Part shown: positions 18,241-27,103 of the stretch, piece after piece
Numbering within the stretch: position 1 is the stretch's first letter
Layout: the number at the start of each line of letters is the position of its first letter
Source of the DNA: CAWGAJ01 sp963820545
GTDB taxonomy: Bacteria; Planctomycetota; Planctomycetia; Pirellulales; Thermoguttaceae
Length of the DNA stretch: 64,000 nt
Assembly: GCA_963820545.1 (NCBI GenBank)
Contig: CAWGAJ010000002.1
Coordinates: forward strand, 1,478,277-1,542,276
Reading direction: 5' to 3'
The notes under the pieces: model-generated
Told to the model about the DNA's origin: nothing
Database searches by the model: none
Seen by the model: only the letters and a program-made list of their open reading frames with translations
Translations under genes and position numbers: made by a program

Positions 18241-18711
18241 CTACTCTTGAGTCTGTGCGGCAAGATACAACTGCGCGCCCATCTGAGCGATCTGGTCCAA
18301 TTGTTCTTCCAGCCAGTCGAGGTGCTGGTCTTCTTCCTTGAGAATCGACTCAAGCAGCGAGCGGGTCGCCGCGTCGCTGGACTGGTCGGCCAAATGGATG
18401 GCCTCGTTGTACAGGTTCACGGCTTGCAGTTCCGCTGCGAGGTCGGATTGAAGCTGCTGGGGCACGTCCGCGCCAATGTGAATCGGATTGAGTTTACTGA
18501 CCGTGGGACTGCCTTCTAAGAAGATCATCCTGGCAATCAGGTTTTCGGCGTGTTTCATTTCCTGCCGGGCCCGCTTTTCCACGGCTTCGTGCAGCCGGTC
18601 GTAGCCCCAGTTGGCACACATCTCGGAATGGACCATGTATTGCATGATTGCCGTGAGCTCGTCGGCCAACAACGCGTCGAGCTTCTGGATCACCTGCTGG
18701 TTACCCTTCAT
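18241..18711 (-). CDS. bfr: Bacterioferritin
   Basis: 156 aa, the normal length. Stores iron as ferric mineral in a 24-mer shell. AAGGAGAG lies 6 nt before ATG. Ferroxidase ligands are in place: Glu in ADELTAIMQY, Glu and His in QEMKHAENL, Glu in AAELQAVNLYNEAI, and Glu/His in KEEDQHLDWLE. The Met in EMKHA is the bacterioferritin haem ligand, so this is Bfr rather than a non-haem ferritin. Transcribed convergently with the photolyase remnant. Confidence 0.96.
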   Translation of the reverse strand: MKGNQQVIQKLDALLADELTAIMQYMVHSEMCANWGYDRLHEAVEKRARQEMKHAENLIARMIFLEGSPTVSKLNPIHIGADVPQQLQSDLAAELQAVNLYNEAIHLADQSSDAATRSLLESILKEEDQHLDWLEEQLDQIAQMGAQLYLAAQTQE

Positions 18712-19087
18712 TTAACTCTCCTTCCCTAATATGACAACTTTCCTGGTACTGCATATAACCTCCTGGGTTATAGTTCATAACTGTATAGCCGATGTAAGAC
18801 CAACAATCAACCTGGGGCGGATATTGGCGAAAAGAAAAAAGCACGATCCATCATTCCTCTGTTTTTCGTCCTCCGCCCTCCGCCATCATCTTTAGCCTAA
18901 AGCCTACAGTCTCCAGCCTATAGTCTCCGGCCTCGAGCCTCAGGCCTAATGTGAAAGTACACCCGGCGTCGTACTTTTCAAATGCTACTTTAGGGATTAG
19001 AATTATCGCCATCGGCAAAGACAGCATAAACCAGGAGACTATCTGTCGCTCCCTTTTTTCCTTATCTCAAAATAAAGAGGGATAACA
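18712..19087. other. Intergenic region with imperfect short tandem words
   Basis: Divergent promoter region between bfr and the amidohydrolase gene. Around 18890-18950 there are repeated words of the type AGCCTA(C/T)AGTCTCC and GGCCTCGAGCCTCAGGCCT. No gene seen. Confidence 0.5.
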
Positions 19088-20770
19088 ATGAAGATTTCTC
19101 GCAGGAGACTGTTGAAAGTGGCGGGCGCTTCAGCAGCCTACGCCGCGCTGGGGCCCGCTGGCAGAGTTTTTGCCCGACCCGACAATTCGGCGGACATGGT
19201 GCTCAAAAACGGGGCTATTGTGACCATGAACGACGCCAAGCCGCTGGCGACGGCCCTGGCCGTAAAGGGCGGCCGGGTGTGGGCCGCGGGCAGCGACCAA
19301 CAAATGACCCCTTTTATTAGCAATAGAACTCAAGTCATCGACCTGGCGGGCAAGGGCGTCAGCCCCGGACTGATCGACGCCCACAGCCACCTGATGGCCT
19401 ATGGTCACATGGAGTTGTATTTTGTGATCATTCGGCCGCCGAAAGTCACCGATTTTGCTTCGCTGCAAAATGAGCTAAAAAAGGCGGCCCAGTCGAAGCC
19501 CGCGGGCGAGTGGATCGTGGGCCGCGGATTTCAGGACTTCAAAGAGGGACGTTTTCCCCGGCGTCAGGAACTCGACGAGGCCGTGCCGCACCATCCCGTG
19601 TTGATCATCCATTGGAGCGGTCAATACGGCATTGCCAACACCATGGCCTTGAAAGAAGCCGGCATCTTCAAAGCGGACGCTCAGGATCCCTACGGCGGCA
19701 AGTTCCTCCGCGAAAAGCGAACCGGACTGCCTGACGGCGTGCTGCTCCATTACCCGGCGATCTATGCCGTCCATCAACCGCAGATTAGCGACGAAGAACA
19801 GATCAAGTGCGCGCGCTGGGCCATACAGAAATTCCTTGGGGCGGGCGTGACATGCGTTCATGACAATTTCGTTATTCCCTCTTCGGCCAAGTTGTATGTG
19901 CGCATGGAAAAAACCGGGCAGCTCAACACGCGACTCCGGGTGTACCCATACGTGGCTAATCTTAATCAAGCGCAGGAACTTGTATCGCGCATGGTGCGCT
20001 ACGAAGGTCCGCTGGTGCGCCTGCAAGGGATCAAACTGGCCGTGGACGGTTATTCGCTGATGTACGAAACTCCGCCGGAACAGCAGCATTTGGCCATTCC
20101 CATGCATCCCCAGCCTACTTTCGAAGAGATCATTAAGACCATTCATCGGGCCGATTTGCAGGCCGACGTCCACGCCGTGGGCAACAAGGGAGTGGATTGG
20201 ACGCTAATGGCATTTGAAAAGGCGGCGGGCGGCGCCGCCCAAGCGCGGCCACGGCGTCACCGCATCGAACACTTCCCCTTCCGCAAATTAGACTCCATCC
20301 AGAAGGCCGCGGCAATGAACGTACCCGTTTGCAGTCAGCCGACCAGCATCGATTTCCGCGTAGACGATTTTCAGCGCCGCTTGGTACGCTCCTTTGAAAA
20401 GTACATCAGCACTTTTGTGCCCGTAAAAACCTTTCTCAAGGAAGGCGTGCCCCTGGCCTTGGGTGCGGACGTGCCGGCATTTCCCTATTTCGATCCGCTC
20501 GATGCGCTGCGTTGCGCCATGAGTCGTAAAACCAGCGGCGGACTCCAACTTGACCAAAGCGAATCCATCTCTTTCCTCGAAGGCCTAAAGGTGCATACCC
20601 TGGGCAGCGCCTATGCCGCTTTCGACGAGAAGGAATTGGGCAGTTTAGAGCCTGGCAAGGCGGCCGATTTCGTAATCTGGAACAACGACCTGCGCAGGAT
20701 TAAAACCGCCGCCGACGTTAAAAAACTGCACGTACAAGCTACATATCTAGCCGGCCGCAAAGTTTACTAA
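19088..20770 (+). CDS. Tat-exported amidohydrolase (YtcJ-like)
   Basis: 560 aa. A twin-arginine signal (MKISRRRLLKVAGASAAYAALG) predicts folded export. The mature protein is a metal-dependent amidohydrolase of the YtcJ/amidohydrolase_3 type: N-terminal beta-sandwich strand (MVLKNGAIVTMNDAKPLATALAVKGGRV), the metal-binding HSHLMAYGH after GLIDA, VDVHAVGNKGVD with a ligand His, RHRIEHFPF with another, and the catalytic Asp in LALGADVPAFPYFDPL; the C-terminal sandwich closes with GSLEPGKAADFVIWNNDL. Substrate unknown. Stand-alone gene, followed by a long repeat. Confidence 0.92.
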   Translation: MKISRRRLLKVAGASAAYAALGPAGRVFARPDNSADMVLKNGAIVTMNDAKPLATALAVKGGRVWAAGSDQQMTPFISNRTQVIDLAGKGVSPGLIDAHSHLMAYGHMELYFVIIRPPKVTDFASLQNELKKAAQSKPAGEWIVGRGFQDFKEGRFPRRQELDEAVPHHPVLIIHWSGQYGIANTMALKEAGIFKADAQDPYGGKFLREKRTGLPDGVLLHYPAIYAVHQPQISDEEQIKCARWAIQKFLGAGVTCVHDNFVIPSSAKLYVRMEKTGQLNTRLRVYPYVANLNQAQELVSRMVRYEGPLVRLQGIKLAVDGYSLMYETPPEQQHLAIPMHPQPTFEEIIKTIHRADLQADVHAVGNKGVDWTLMAFEKAAGGAAQARPRRHRIEHFPFRKLDSIQKAAAMNVPVCSQPTSIDFRVDDFQRRLVRSFEKYISTFVPVKTFLKEGVPLALGADVPAFPYFDPLDALRCAMSRKTSGGLQLDQSESISFLEGLKVHTLGSAYAAFDEKELGSLEPGKAADFVIWNNDLRRIKTAADVKKLHVQATYLAGRKVY

Positions 20771-20811
20771 GCCAGTCAAACATGACTCGCGCCATGTAAA
20801 TAGTAGGGTGC

Positions 20812-21091
20812 GTGCTTGCACGCACGCAGAGATTGTGCACTATTTTGCGCGTGAGTGCAAACACGCGCCTACGGCTGAAAACCGGGCTCCCGTTGGTTGC
20901 CCCGGGTTCATTAGCTATGCAAGCCTCATTAGTAAAGATATACAGTCGATTGCAGTGAATAATAATCCATTTAGCTCTATTGTGACGGATAGATTAATTT
21001 CTGATTGACGAGATGGCATTTTCAAACTTTTTCTGCCCGAAGATAATTTCGAATGAGACTCTTGTGGCCATGGTGCGGAATTCGAACGATT
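20812..21091 (+). repeat. Long direct repeat, copy R1
   Basis: From GTGCTTGCACGCACG to GATGGCATT (20812-21020) this matches copy R2 at 24928-25138 at about 90 percent by eye, in the same orientation. The following ~70 bp (to GGAATTCGAACGATT, 21091) match copy R3 at 38730-38840 instead. The left edge carries TGCGTGC/GCACGCA as an inverted pair. Non-coding. Confidence 0.85.
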
Positions 21092-21447
21092 GTCGGCAAC
21101 TCAGAAGCTGCGGACCCCACCTTCTCAGCCGTCGAATAACGGCTATTCATTACTATCTCGCTTCGGCATAATCAGCAGAATAGCGAGCAAAGGCCGACAA
21201 TCAAGGGCGCTATTGGGAAAACCGCGGGACTCCGGACTGCCGGGTAATACATCCAACTCGCTGAAATTCGTGTTCCAGATCACGTTACGCCGATCCCTCA
21301 CTTCACAGCAGTTCTTGCGGGGAGAACGATCGAGCCCCCACTTGCAGTAGAAAACACTCTCGGCAACAATCCCAAAAGCGAAAATCACCATCCAGGGCAA
21401 GTTCACCAACTTGGGCACGCGGACCAGGCGCTGTTGAGGAGTTATCG
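21092..21447. other. Intergenic region, no supported gene
   Basis: Between repeat R1 and the esterase gene. A 91-codon minus-strand frame (21143-21418) is open, but it has no recognisable family and no good ribosome site. Left uncalled. Confidence 0.4.
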
Positions 21448-22257
21448 ATGCGAGCGAGAGCGACGTGGTTATTGGCTGGAGGATTCCTCCTAGTCCTCCT
21501 CTCCATCATGGCGTTCATCACTCTGCGCTTCGGCATCAAGCGTGGCAAGATTGAGACTATGGAGTACGACTTCAAAAAGGCTCTTAGCGGCAAACAGCGG
21601 ATGGTGGTCTATCTGCCGCCTAACTATCCGCAAGACGCGCCGTATCCAGTCCTCTACTTGTTGCATGGTGCGGGCGACGACGAGACCAGTTGGCAGAAAC
21701 AGGGCGCGATCGATTCCATCTTGGATCAGCTCTACGCCGAGAAGAAAATCGTTGCAATGATCGTAGTGATGCCCAACGCACAGGGACGCAGCATCAATTT
21801 CGAGCAGGATATGCTTGAGGCAGTGATTCCCTACGTCGAGTTGCACTATGCGACGCAGCGTGACAGCCAGCACCGAGCCATTGCCGGGCTTTCGCTGGGT
21901 GGTTGGCAGGCTCTGCGCATTGGCCTGAAGCACACAGACCGCTTCGCCTGGGTTGGCGGCTTCTCGCCGGCCCTCATCAGCGATGTGCTTCCAGCTACCT
22001 ATAGCGATCAGTTGAAGCTGCTTTGGCTGTCCTGCGGCGATAGAGATTCCCTCAAGGGCGAGTGCGAGACGCTGCACCAGACGTTGGACGAGAAGAATGT
22101 TCCCCACATCTGGCACATGAGCCCTGGTGAGCACGAATGGCCAGTTTGGAAATACGACTTGTGCCGGTTTACACCGCTCCTATTCCGCCACGAACCGGGC
22201 GCCAAGCCTGCAGACCAACGTCGGGAGAATCGGACCACAGACGGTCGGCCTGACTAG
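21448..22257 (+). CDS. Membrane-anchored/secreted esterase (esterase D / feruloyl-esterase-like)
   Basis: 269 aa. One N-terminal hydrophobic helix (WLLAGGFLLVLLSIMAFITL) acts as signal or anchor. The body is an alpha/beta hydrolase of the putative-esterase group: VVYLPPNYPQDAPYPVLYLLHGAGDDETSW (oxyanion-hole strand), the nucleophile elbow GLSLGGWQAL with catalytic Ser, SCGDRDS with the likely Asp, and GEHEWPVWK with the catalytic His. This group includes acetyl-xylan and feruloyl esterases that trim plant polysaccharides, which fits the GH51 and GH30 enzymes later in the window. GAGGAG lies upstream of ATG. Confidence 0.88.
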   Translation: MRARATWLLAGGFLLVLLSIMAFITLRFGIKRGKIETMEYDFKKALSGKQRMVVYLPPNYPQDAPYPVLYLLHGAGDDETSWQKQGAIDSILDQLYAEKKIVAMIVVMPNAQGRSINFEQDMLEAVIPYVELHYATQRDSQHRAIAGLSLGGWQALRIGLKHTDRFAWVGGFSPALISDVLPATYSDQLKLLWLSCGDRDSLKGECETLHQTLDEKNVPHIWHMSPGEHEWPVWKYDLCRFTPLLFRHEPGAKPADQRRENRTTDGRPD

Positions 22258-22586
22258 ATGATGCAGTTGGCGCCCCCAGCGGCGTCGCGGCTAATTGAGA
22301 TCCAACGGCTCTCAGCCGCCGGGGCAGGTGAGTTTTATCGTTGGCGTCCCATCAAGTCATTCCTGTTGTCGGATGCGTCGAAAAATCACCCCATTCTCGG
22401 CACACCCCCATGATCCCATCGAACGTTGCCTGAGAGTAATCTGGGACGGAAGCGGACTAATCTGGTGGAGATGCATCGGGGGCGGCCCATCAAAGTTAAC
22501 CATTCTTGACTTTGGAAATCCCTCTTACCCGGCCTACCATTTATGGCTATCAATAGTAAAATGTCCGATAAGTAGAATCGACAAAG
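22258..22586. other. Intergenic region, no clear gene
   Basis: No supported gene or strong structure between the esterase and the CysK-CysRS fusion. Confidence 0.45.
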
Positions 22587-24923
22587 ATGTCCAAAGGCTT
22601 TTTGATGACGCCGTGCAAAGTCAATTCTGTTCTTGAGTTGGTGGGAAATACTCCTCTGGTGCGCATTAACCGCATGAACCCGGTTTCAGGCGTTGAGGTC
22701 CTGGTGAAGCTCGAATTTATGAATCCGGGAGGATCGGTAAAAGACCGTATTGCCTTGAGGATGATTGAACAGGCCGAGGCCACACACAAGTTGACTCCCG
22801 GCAAGATCGTGTTGGAGGCCAGCAGCGGCAACACGGCCATCGGCTTGGCCATGGTCTGCGCGGTCAAGGGCTACCAACTCCTGGTCACGATGAGCGAGTC
22901 GGCAAGCGAGGAACGCAAACGGATTCTTAAGGCCTACGGGGCGCAGATCCTTCTGACACCGGGCTATCGGGGCACAGATGGAGCTATCGAAGAGGCCTAT
23001 CGCCTGGCTCGCGAAGAGCCGGGCAAGTATGTCCTGGTCGACCAGTTCAACAATGAGGCCAACTGGCAAGCCCATTACGACGGCACCGGCAAGGAGATTT
23101 GGGAGGCCACCGGCGGCAAAGTGGATGTCGTAGTGATTGCCATGGGGACCACAGGAACGTTAATGGGCATTACCCGTGCATTGCGGGAAATCAATCCGGC
23201 CGTTCGCGTGGTTGGCGTCGAACCCTTCAAAGGACATAAAATCCAAGGCTTGAAGAACATGAAGGAAAGCTACGCACCCGGGATCTTCAAGCCGGAAGAA
23301 CTGCAAGCGATCGTCCACGTGGACGATGATTCGGCATATGAAGCGGCCAGACGACTCGCCAGGGAAGAAGGGATCTTCGTGGGAATGAGCGCCGGGGCGG
23401 CCATGAAGGTGGCTTTGGATGAAGCTCGGGCGCTGGGCAAAGGCACGGTTGTCGCCCTCTTGCCAGACGGCGGCGAGCGCTATCTTTCCACTTCACTATT
23501 CGTCTGCGAGACAGTGCCCGAGCCCTTGCATTTCTACAACACCCTGTCCGGCCGGGTGGAACAGTTGGAACCCGTATCTCCCGGCAAGGTAACGATCTAT
23601 TCCTGCGGGCCCAGCCTGGACGGACCTCCCGACTTGGGACTCTGTCGCAGGGTAGTCTTTTCCGACGTGCTACGGCGCTATCTTGAATATCGCGGTTATC
23701 AAGTCAAACATGCCATGAACCTCGGCGATATCGACGACCGCACCGTGAGGGAGTGCCTCAAAACCGGAGAGAATCTGCGGGAATTCACGGCCCGCTGGGA
23801 AAAAGTTTTCTTTGAAAGCCTGGATACGTTGCGCGTCAAGCGATCGCACCACTATCCCAAGGCCAGCGAGCACGTCAGCGACATGGTCGAGCAGACGCGC
23901 AGTCTTCTGGAAAAGGGATTGGCCTACGAGAAGCTGCGGTCGGTCTACTTCAGGATCAACAGTTTTTCCGAGTATGGAAGGCTATCCGGAATCGAGCCGA
24001 AGTGCATGCGGAGTGAGGCATCGACCACCTACGACTACTATGAGAAAGACCATCCCGGAGACTTCGCGCTCTTCAAACGCCCTACGCTGGCGGAGTTGAA
24101 AGCCGGCATCTTCTGGCCCACTCCGTGGGGCAACGCGAGGCCGGGCTGGCACGTGGAGTGCGCTTGCATGGCCGTGCGATATTTGGGCCAACCGTTCGAC
24201 ATTCACACGGCCAGCACCGACCTGACCTTTCCCCACGGCGACAATGAGATCGCCATTGCCTGCGGCTTGCAAGACAAGCCCTTGGCCAGGCTCTGGATGC
24301 ACTGCGAAGTGGTGATGGCCGACGGCAAGAAAGTCAGTCGCGCCGCCAACAACGATCTCACCTTGGAACAACTCCTGGAACAGAGTTTTGACGGACCGAC
24401 GGTCCGCTACTGGTTGCTCGCCACGCATTATCGCACGGTGCTCCACTACTCCGTGCGGGAGCTTAAGCGGGCCGCGAATTGCGTTTCGCGCCTGAATGAG
24501 TTCGTCGCGCGCCTGGGGCATTTCACCACGGGTCGGCGCAGCCTAGAACTAGATCAAGCCCTCTACGCGACCCGCGCCGGCTGGCAAGACGCCATGGACA
24601 ACGATCTGAACGTCCCCAAGGCCTTGGGTAGGCTCTTTGCCTTCATTCGCCATGTCAACCGTTTGCTCAATAGTGGAGAACTAGACGGCGACCAGGCGCG
24701 GCAGGTCCTCGACTTCATGCGCCAGGTCAGTAGCGTGCTCGATGTTATCGACTTCCAGCGCGAAGAGTCCGATGCGCATGTGGCAAGCCTTGTCGAAGCC
24801 CGCGACCACGCCCGCCGAACCAAGGATTTTCAGAAGGCCGATGCCCTCCGCGAAGAACTCCAATCCATGAGCATCCTTCTGACAGACGGCCCCTCGGGCA
24901 CAACTTGGAAAAGGAAAGCGTAG
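22587..24923 (+). CDS. Fusion of cysteine synthase (CysK) and a degenerate cysteinyl-tRNA synthetase-like protein
   Basis: 778 aa, one intact frame; start 22587 or ATG 22605. Residues about 10-315 are a complete PLP-dependent O-acetylserine sulfhydrylase: LVGNTPLVRINRM, the Schiff-base Lys in NPGGSVKDRIA, EASSGNTAIGLA, the PLP-phosphate loop GTTGTLMG and HKIQG. Residues about 322-778 follow CysRS from end to end (LHFYNTLSGRVEQLEP, LRRYLEYRGYQVKHAMNLGDIDDRT, ARPGWHVECACMA, FPHGDNEIA, the helical end with SLVEARDHARRTKDFQKAD). The zinc ligands look kept (Cys of YSCGP, Cys of HVECACM, His and Glu of FPHGDNE). However HIGH is replaced by PDLGLCR (about residue 345) and KMSKS by KKVSRA (about 580). 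It may therefore not charge tRNA; a role in cysteine or persulfide metabolism is one possibility. Confidence 0.93.
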   Translation: MSKGFLMTPCKVNSVLELVGNTPLVRINRMNPVSGVEVLVKLEFMNPGGSVKDRIALRMIEQAEATHKLTPGKIVLEASSGNTAIGLAMVCAVKGYQLLVTMSESASEERKRILKAYGAQILLTPGYRGTDGAIEEAYRLAREEPGKYVLVDQFNNEANWQAHYDGTGKEIWEATGGKVDVVVIAMGTTGTLMGITRALREINPAVRVVGVEPFKGHKIQGLKNMKESYAPGIFKPEELQAIVHVDDDSAYEAARRLAREEGIFVGMSAGAAMKVALDEARALGKGTVVALLPDGGERYLSTSLFVCETVPEPLHFYNTLSGRVEQLEPVSPGKVTIYSCGPSLDGPPDLGLCRRVVFSDVLRRYLEYRGYQVKHAMNLGDIDDRTVRECLKTGENLREFTARWEKVFFESLDTLRVKRSHHYPKASEHVSDMVEQTRSLLEKGLAYEKLRSVYFRINSFSEYGRLSGIEPKCMRSEASTTYDYYEKDHPGDFALFKRPTLAELKAGIFWPTPWGNARPGWHVECACMAVRYLGQPFDIHTASTDLTFPHGDNEIAIACGLQDKPLARLWMHCEVVMADGKKVSRAANNDLTLEQLLEQSFDGPTVRYWLLATHYRTVLHYSVRELKRAANCVSRLNEFVARLGHFTTGRRSLELDQALYATRAGWQDAMDNDLNVPKALGRLFAFIRHVNRLLNSGELDGDQARQVLDFMRQVSSVLDVIDFQREESDAHVASLVEARDHARRTKDFQKADALREELQSMSILLTDGPSGTTWKRKA

Positions 24924-24927
24924 AGTG

Positions 24928-25138
24928 GTGCTTGCACGCACGCAGAGATTGTGCACTATTTTCGCGTGTGAGTGCAAACACGCGCCCTACGGCTGAAAAC
25001 CGGGCTCCCGTTGGTCGCCCTGGGTTCATTAGCTATGCAAACCTCAATAGTAAAGATATACAGTCGATTGCAGTGAATAATAATCCATTTACCTCCATTG
25101 TGACGGGTAGATACAATTCTGATTGACGAGATGGCATT
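24928..25138 (+). repeat. Long direct repeat, copy R2
   Basis: About 90 percent identical by eye to 20812-21020 in the same orientation. It starts 5 bp after the stop of the CysK-CysRS fusion. R1 and R2 bracket the esterase and fusion genes. Followed by about 220 bp without a gene before the transposase. Confidence 0.85.
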
Positions 25139-25357
25139 CTAAGATCTTTTACCCCGACCAGATTATGACAGGGCAATGATGACCAAGTAGCAGAATTCGA
25201 ATGACAATTGATAATTAAGCAGGTGCGATAATAATGACAAGGCATGTGGTAGTGCCGAGTGGGCAAAAAAGGAATATTTAATAAGAACCGCATCGTGCTA
25301 TATAGAGTTTGGCTTAGGGACCTCGTTCCCACCCGGGATAAAGAGATCGTCCAGCTT

Positions 25358-26908
25358 TTATGTGCATATTTTCTCGGGAGTTAAGGTGGCGACAGCAATG
25401 TTATGTGGCGGAGGCTTGGCATAGGAAACAACGAGGAGGTTATGCACTAGCACAGCCAACCCGACTTGCCGTTGCCCACGAGATCGGCCCCGCCCGGAAA
25501 ACTGACGCATCGAACGATGTTGTTTGAGATCGGCAAAACCCAATTCGACCGTTTGACGCCGTAAGCGGTAGAGGGTCTTGGCCTCCGTCGTGGCCATGCG
25601 TGCTCGATGCGCCTCGACCAACGCCTCGTGCTCGCTTCGTTTGACGGCGCGGCCGCGATTCGAATTGGAACAGCAAGACGGCTGCCGAGGGCACATCCGG
25701 CAATTTTGCGGCGCACAGCGATAACTATGCATCACGTTAATCTGGCCGTCGCTCTGTTGTCGTTTTTGTTTGCCTATCCAAGTCAGCGGGTGTCCTTCCG
25801 GGCAGCGGTAAATGTTTTGCTCCGGTACCCATGTGAATTGATCTTTGCCGATCGGGCGAGGCTTCGCCGTTTTTTTCTTTTCCTTCTGCGAAAGGTCGCT
25901 TTCCTGCCATGGACCGTACAAGGCGATTCCCGCTTGGCCGCAGATCGCCAAGTTGCAGGCCGTCACATAGCCCGCGTCTACGAGCATGACTTTCGGTTTC
26001 ACGCCAGTCAAGTTCACGACACGTTCCAACAGCGGGCCGAAGGTTCCGGCATCGGTCGGTTGGGCCAGCACTTGATAGCCCAAGTATAACGGCGAATCCA
26101 AATCCCGCACCAATTGCAGATTGTACAGCGGTCGAAAGACGTGATGCTTGTCGCGTCCCAACGCCGCCTCGGGATCGCTGACGCTGACCACGATTTTCTC
26201 GGGTTTTCGCCGTCTTTTCGGCTCTTGCCGGTTATTGACCGCGTGCAACTCGACCAGTCGTTGGCGGGCATGTTCGTAGCGTTTCCACTGCGATTGCCTG
26301 GTGACTGGATTTTTCGCCATCCACGTCGGCACGCTCCGCGGTTGCTGGGCCGTCGCGTCGGCATGACATCCCCCATCCAGTTCCGCCAATCGTTGGCTCA
26401 CCGTCGCCTCATTCAACAGCCGGTGACGCGAAGCGTTGGCCGCCACAGCCGAACCGTCCAGTGAACATCGCTCGGCACTAGTCACTCCTTGTTGTCGAGC
26501 GAGTTGAAGCACTTCCGCGTTCCAGTGGTCGATCAAGGACGCGATGCGATCAGCAAAGCTAAACCAACAAGTCCGCGACGGATGGATTCCGAAGCCCGCC
26601 CATTGGAGAACAATGTTTTCCCTCGCATCGCGGAACCATTGGCTGGGGCTGGAACGTCCCAGGCGGATTTCAATCAGCACGATGACGAGCATCAGATCGG
26701 GGCGAAGCGGCGGCGAGCCGACACCCGCATAAGAAGTGAATAGAGGTGTCAAATCCAATTCTTTCATTGCTTCCACCACGCTCCGTGCCAGATGATTTTC
26801 CGGCACTTGTTGTTCCAGCGTCTGCCACTCTTTCGACAGTTCATTCCAGGGCGGATCAGCGAAGCGAACCTTGGCTCTCTTGTCAGACCGCTTCGTGCAG
26901 CCTACCAT
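25358..26908 (-). CDS. IS1182-like transposase
   Basis: 516 aa. Layout of the IS1182 group: an N-terminal DUF772-type domain (NHLARSVVEAMKELDL, PPLRPDLMLVIVLIEIRLG, WFRDARENIVLQWAGFG), a catalytic core starting with CSLDGSAVAANAS (first Asp), DAGYVTACNL (second Asp), a Cys-rich stretch (CAPQNCRMCPRQPSC) and a closing RQTVELGFADLKQHRSMRQFSGRGR with the final Glu. The frame is intact, so the element could be active. I could not fix terminal inverted repeats, so the element ends are not given. It lies about 220 bp past repeat R2. Confidence 0.9.
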   Translation of the reverse strand: MVGCTKRSDKRAKVRFADPPWNELSKEWQTLEQQVPENHLARSVVEAMKELDLTPLFTSYAGVGSPPLRPDLMLVIVLIEIRLGRSSPSQWFRDARENIVLQWAGFGIHPSRTCWFSFADRIASLIDHWNAEVLQLARQQGVTSAERCSLDGSAVAANASRHRLLNEATVSQRLAELDGGCHADATAQQPRSVPTWMAKNPVTRQSQWKRYEHARQRLVELHAVNNRQEPKRRRKPEKIVVSVSDPEAALGRDKHHVFRPLYNLQLVRDLDSPLYLGYQVLAQPTDAGTFGPLLERVVNLTGVKPKVMLVDAGYVTACNLAICGQAGIALYGPWQESDLSQKEKKKTAKPRPIGKDQFTWVPEQNIYRCPEGHPLTWIGKQKRQQSDGQINVMHSYRCAPQNCRMCPRQPSCCSNSNRGRAVKRSEHEALVEAHRARMATTEAKTLYRLRRQTVELGFADLKQHRSMRQFSGRGRSRGQRQVGLAVLVHNLLVVSYAKPPPHNIAVATLTPEKICT

Positions 26909-27103
26909 GTGTTAGCCTCCTTGCATTCGGGAGCAGAGCGTTTTTTTGCTTTAACTACTCTGCACAATTTTCCCAAATGCCGGGAGGCCAATTATTATTG
27001 CTACTTTACCTCCATTGCCCAAAAAGCTGGACGATCTCTAAACGCTGGGGCTACCGGCCTCTATGGCAGATACGCCCGTAAATGAACGACATGATTGGCA
27101 TCA

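Noticed and set aside
21143..21418. 91-codon minus-strand ORF opposite the esterase leader
   Set aside because: No family match or ribosome site; it starts hydrophobic by chance composition. Kept only as a note.
25300..27000. Terminal inverted repeats for the transposase at 25358-26908
   Set aside because: Candidate ends (GTGCATATTTTCTC near 25361, CTGCACAATTTTCCC near 26962) are similar as direct, not inverted, copies, so element borders cannot be set.
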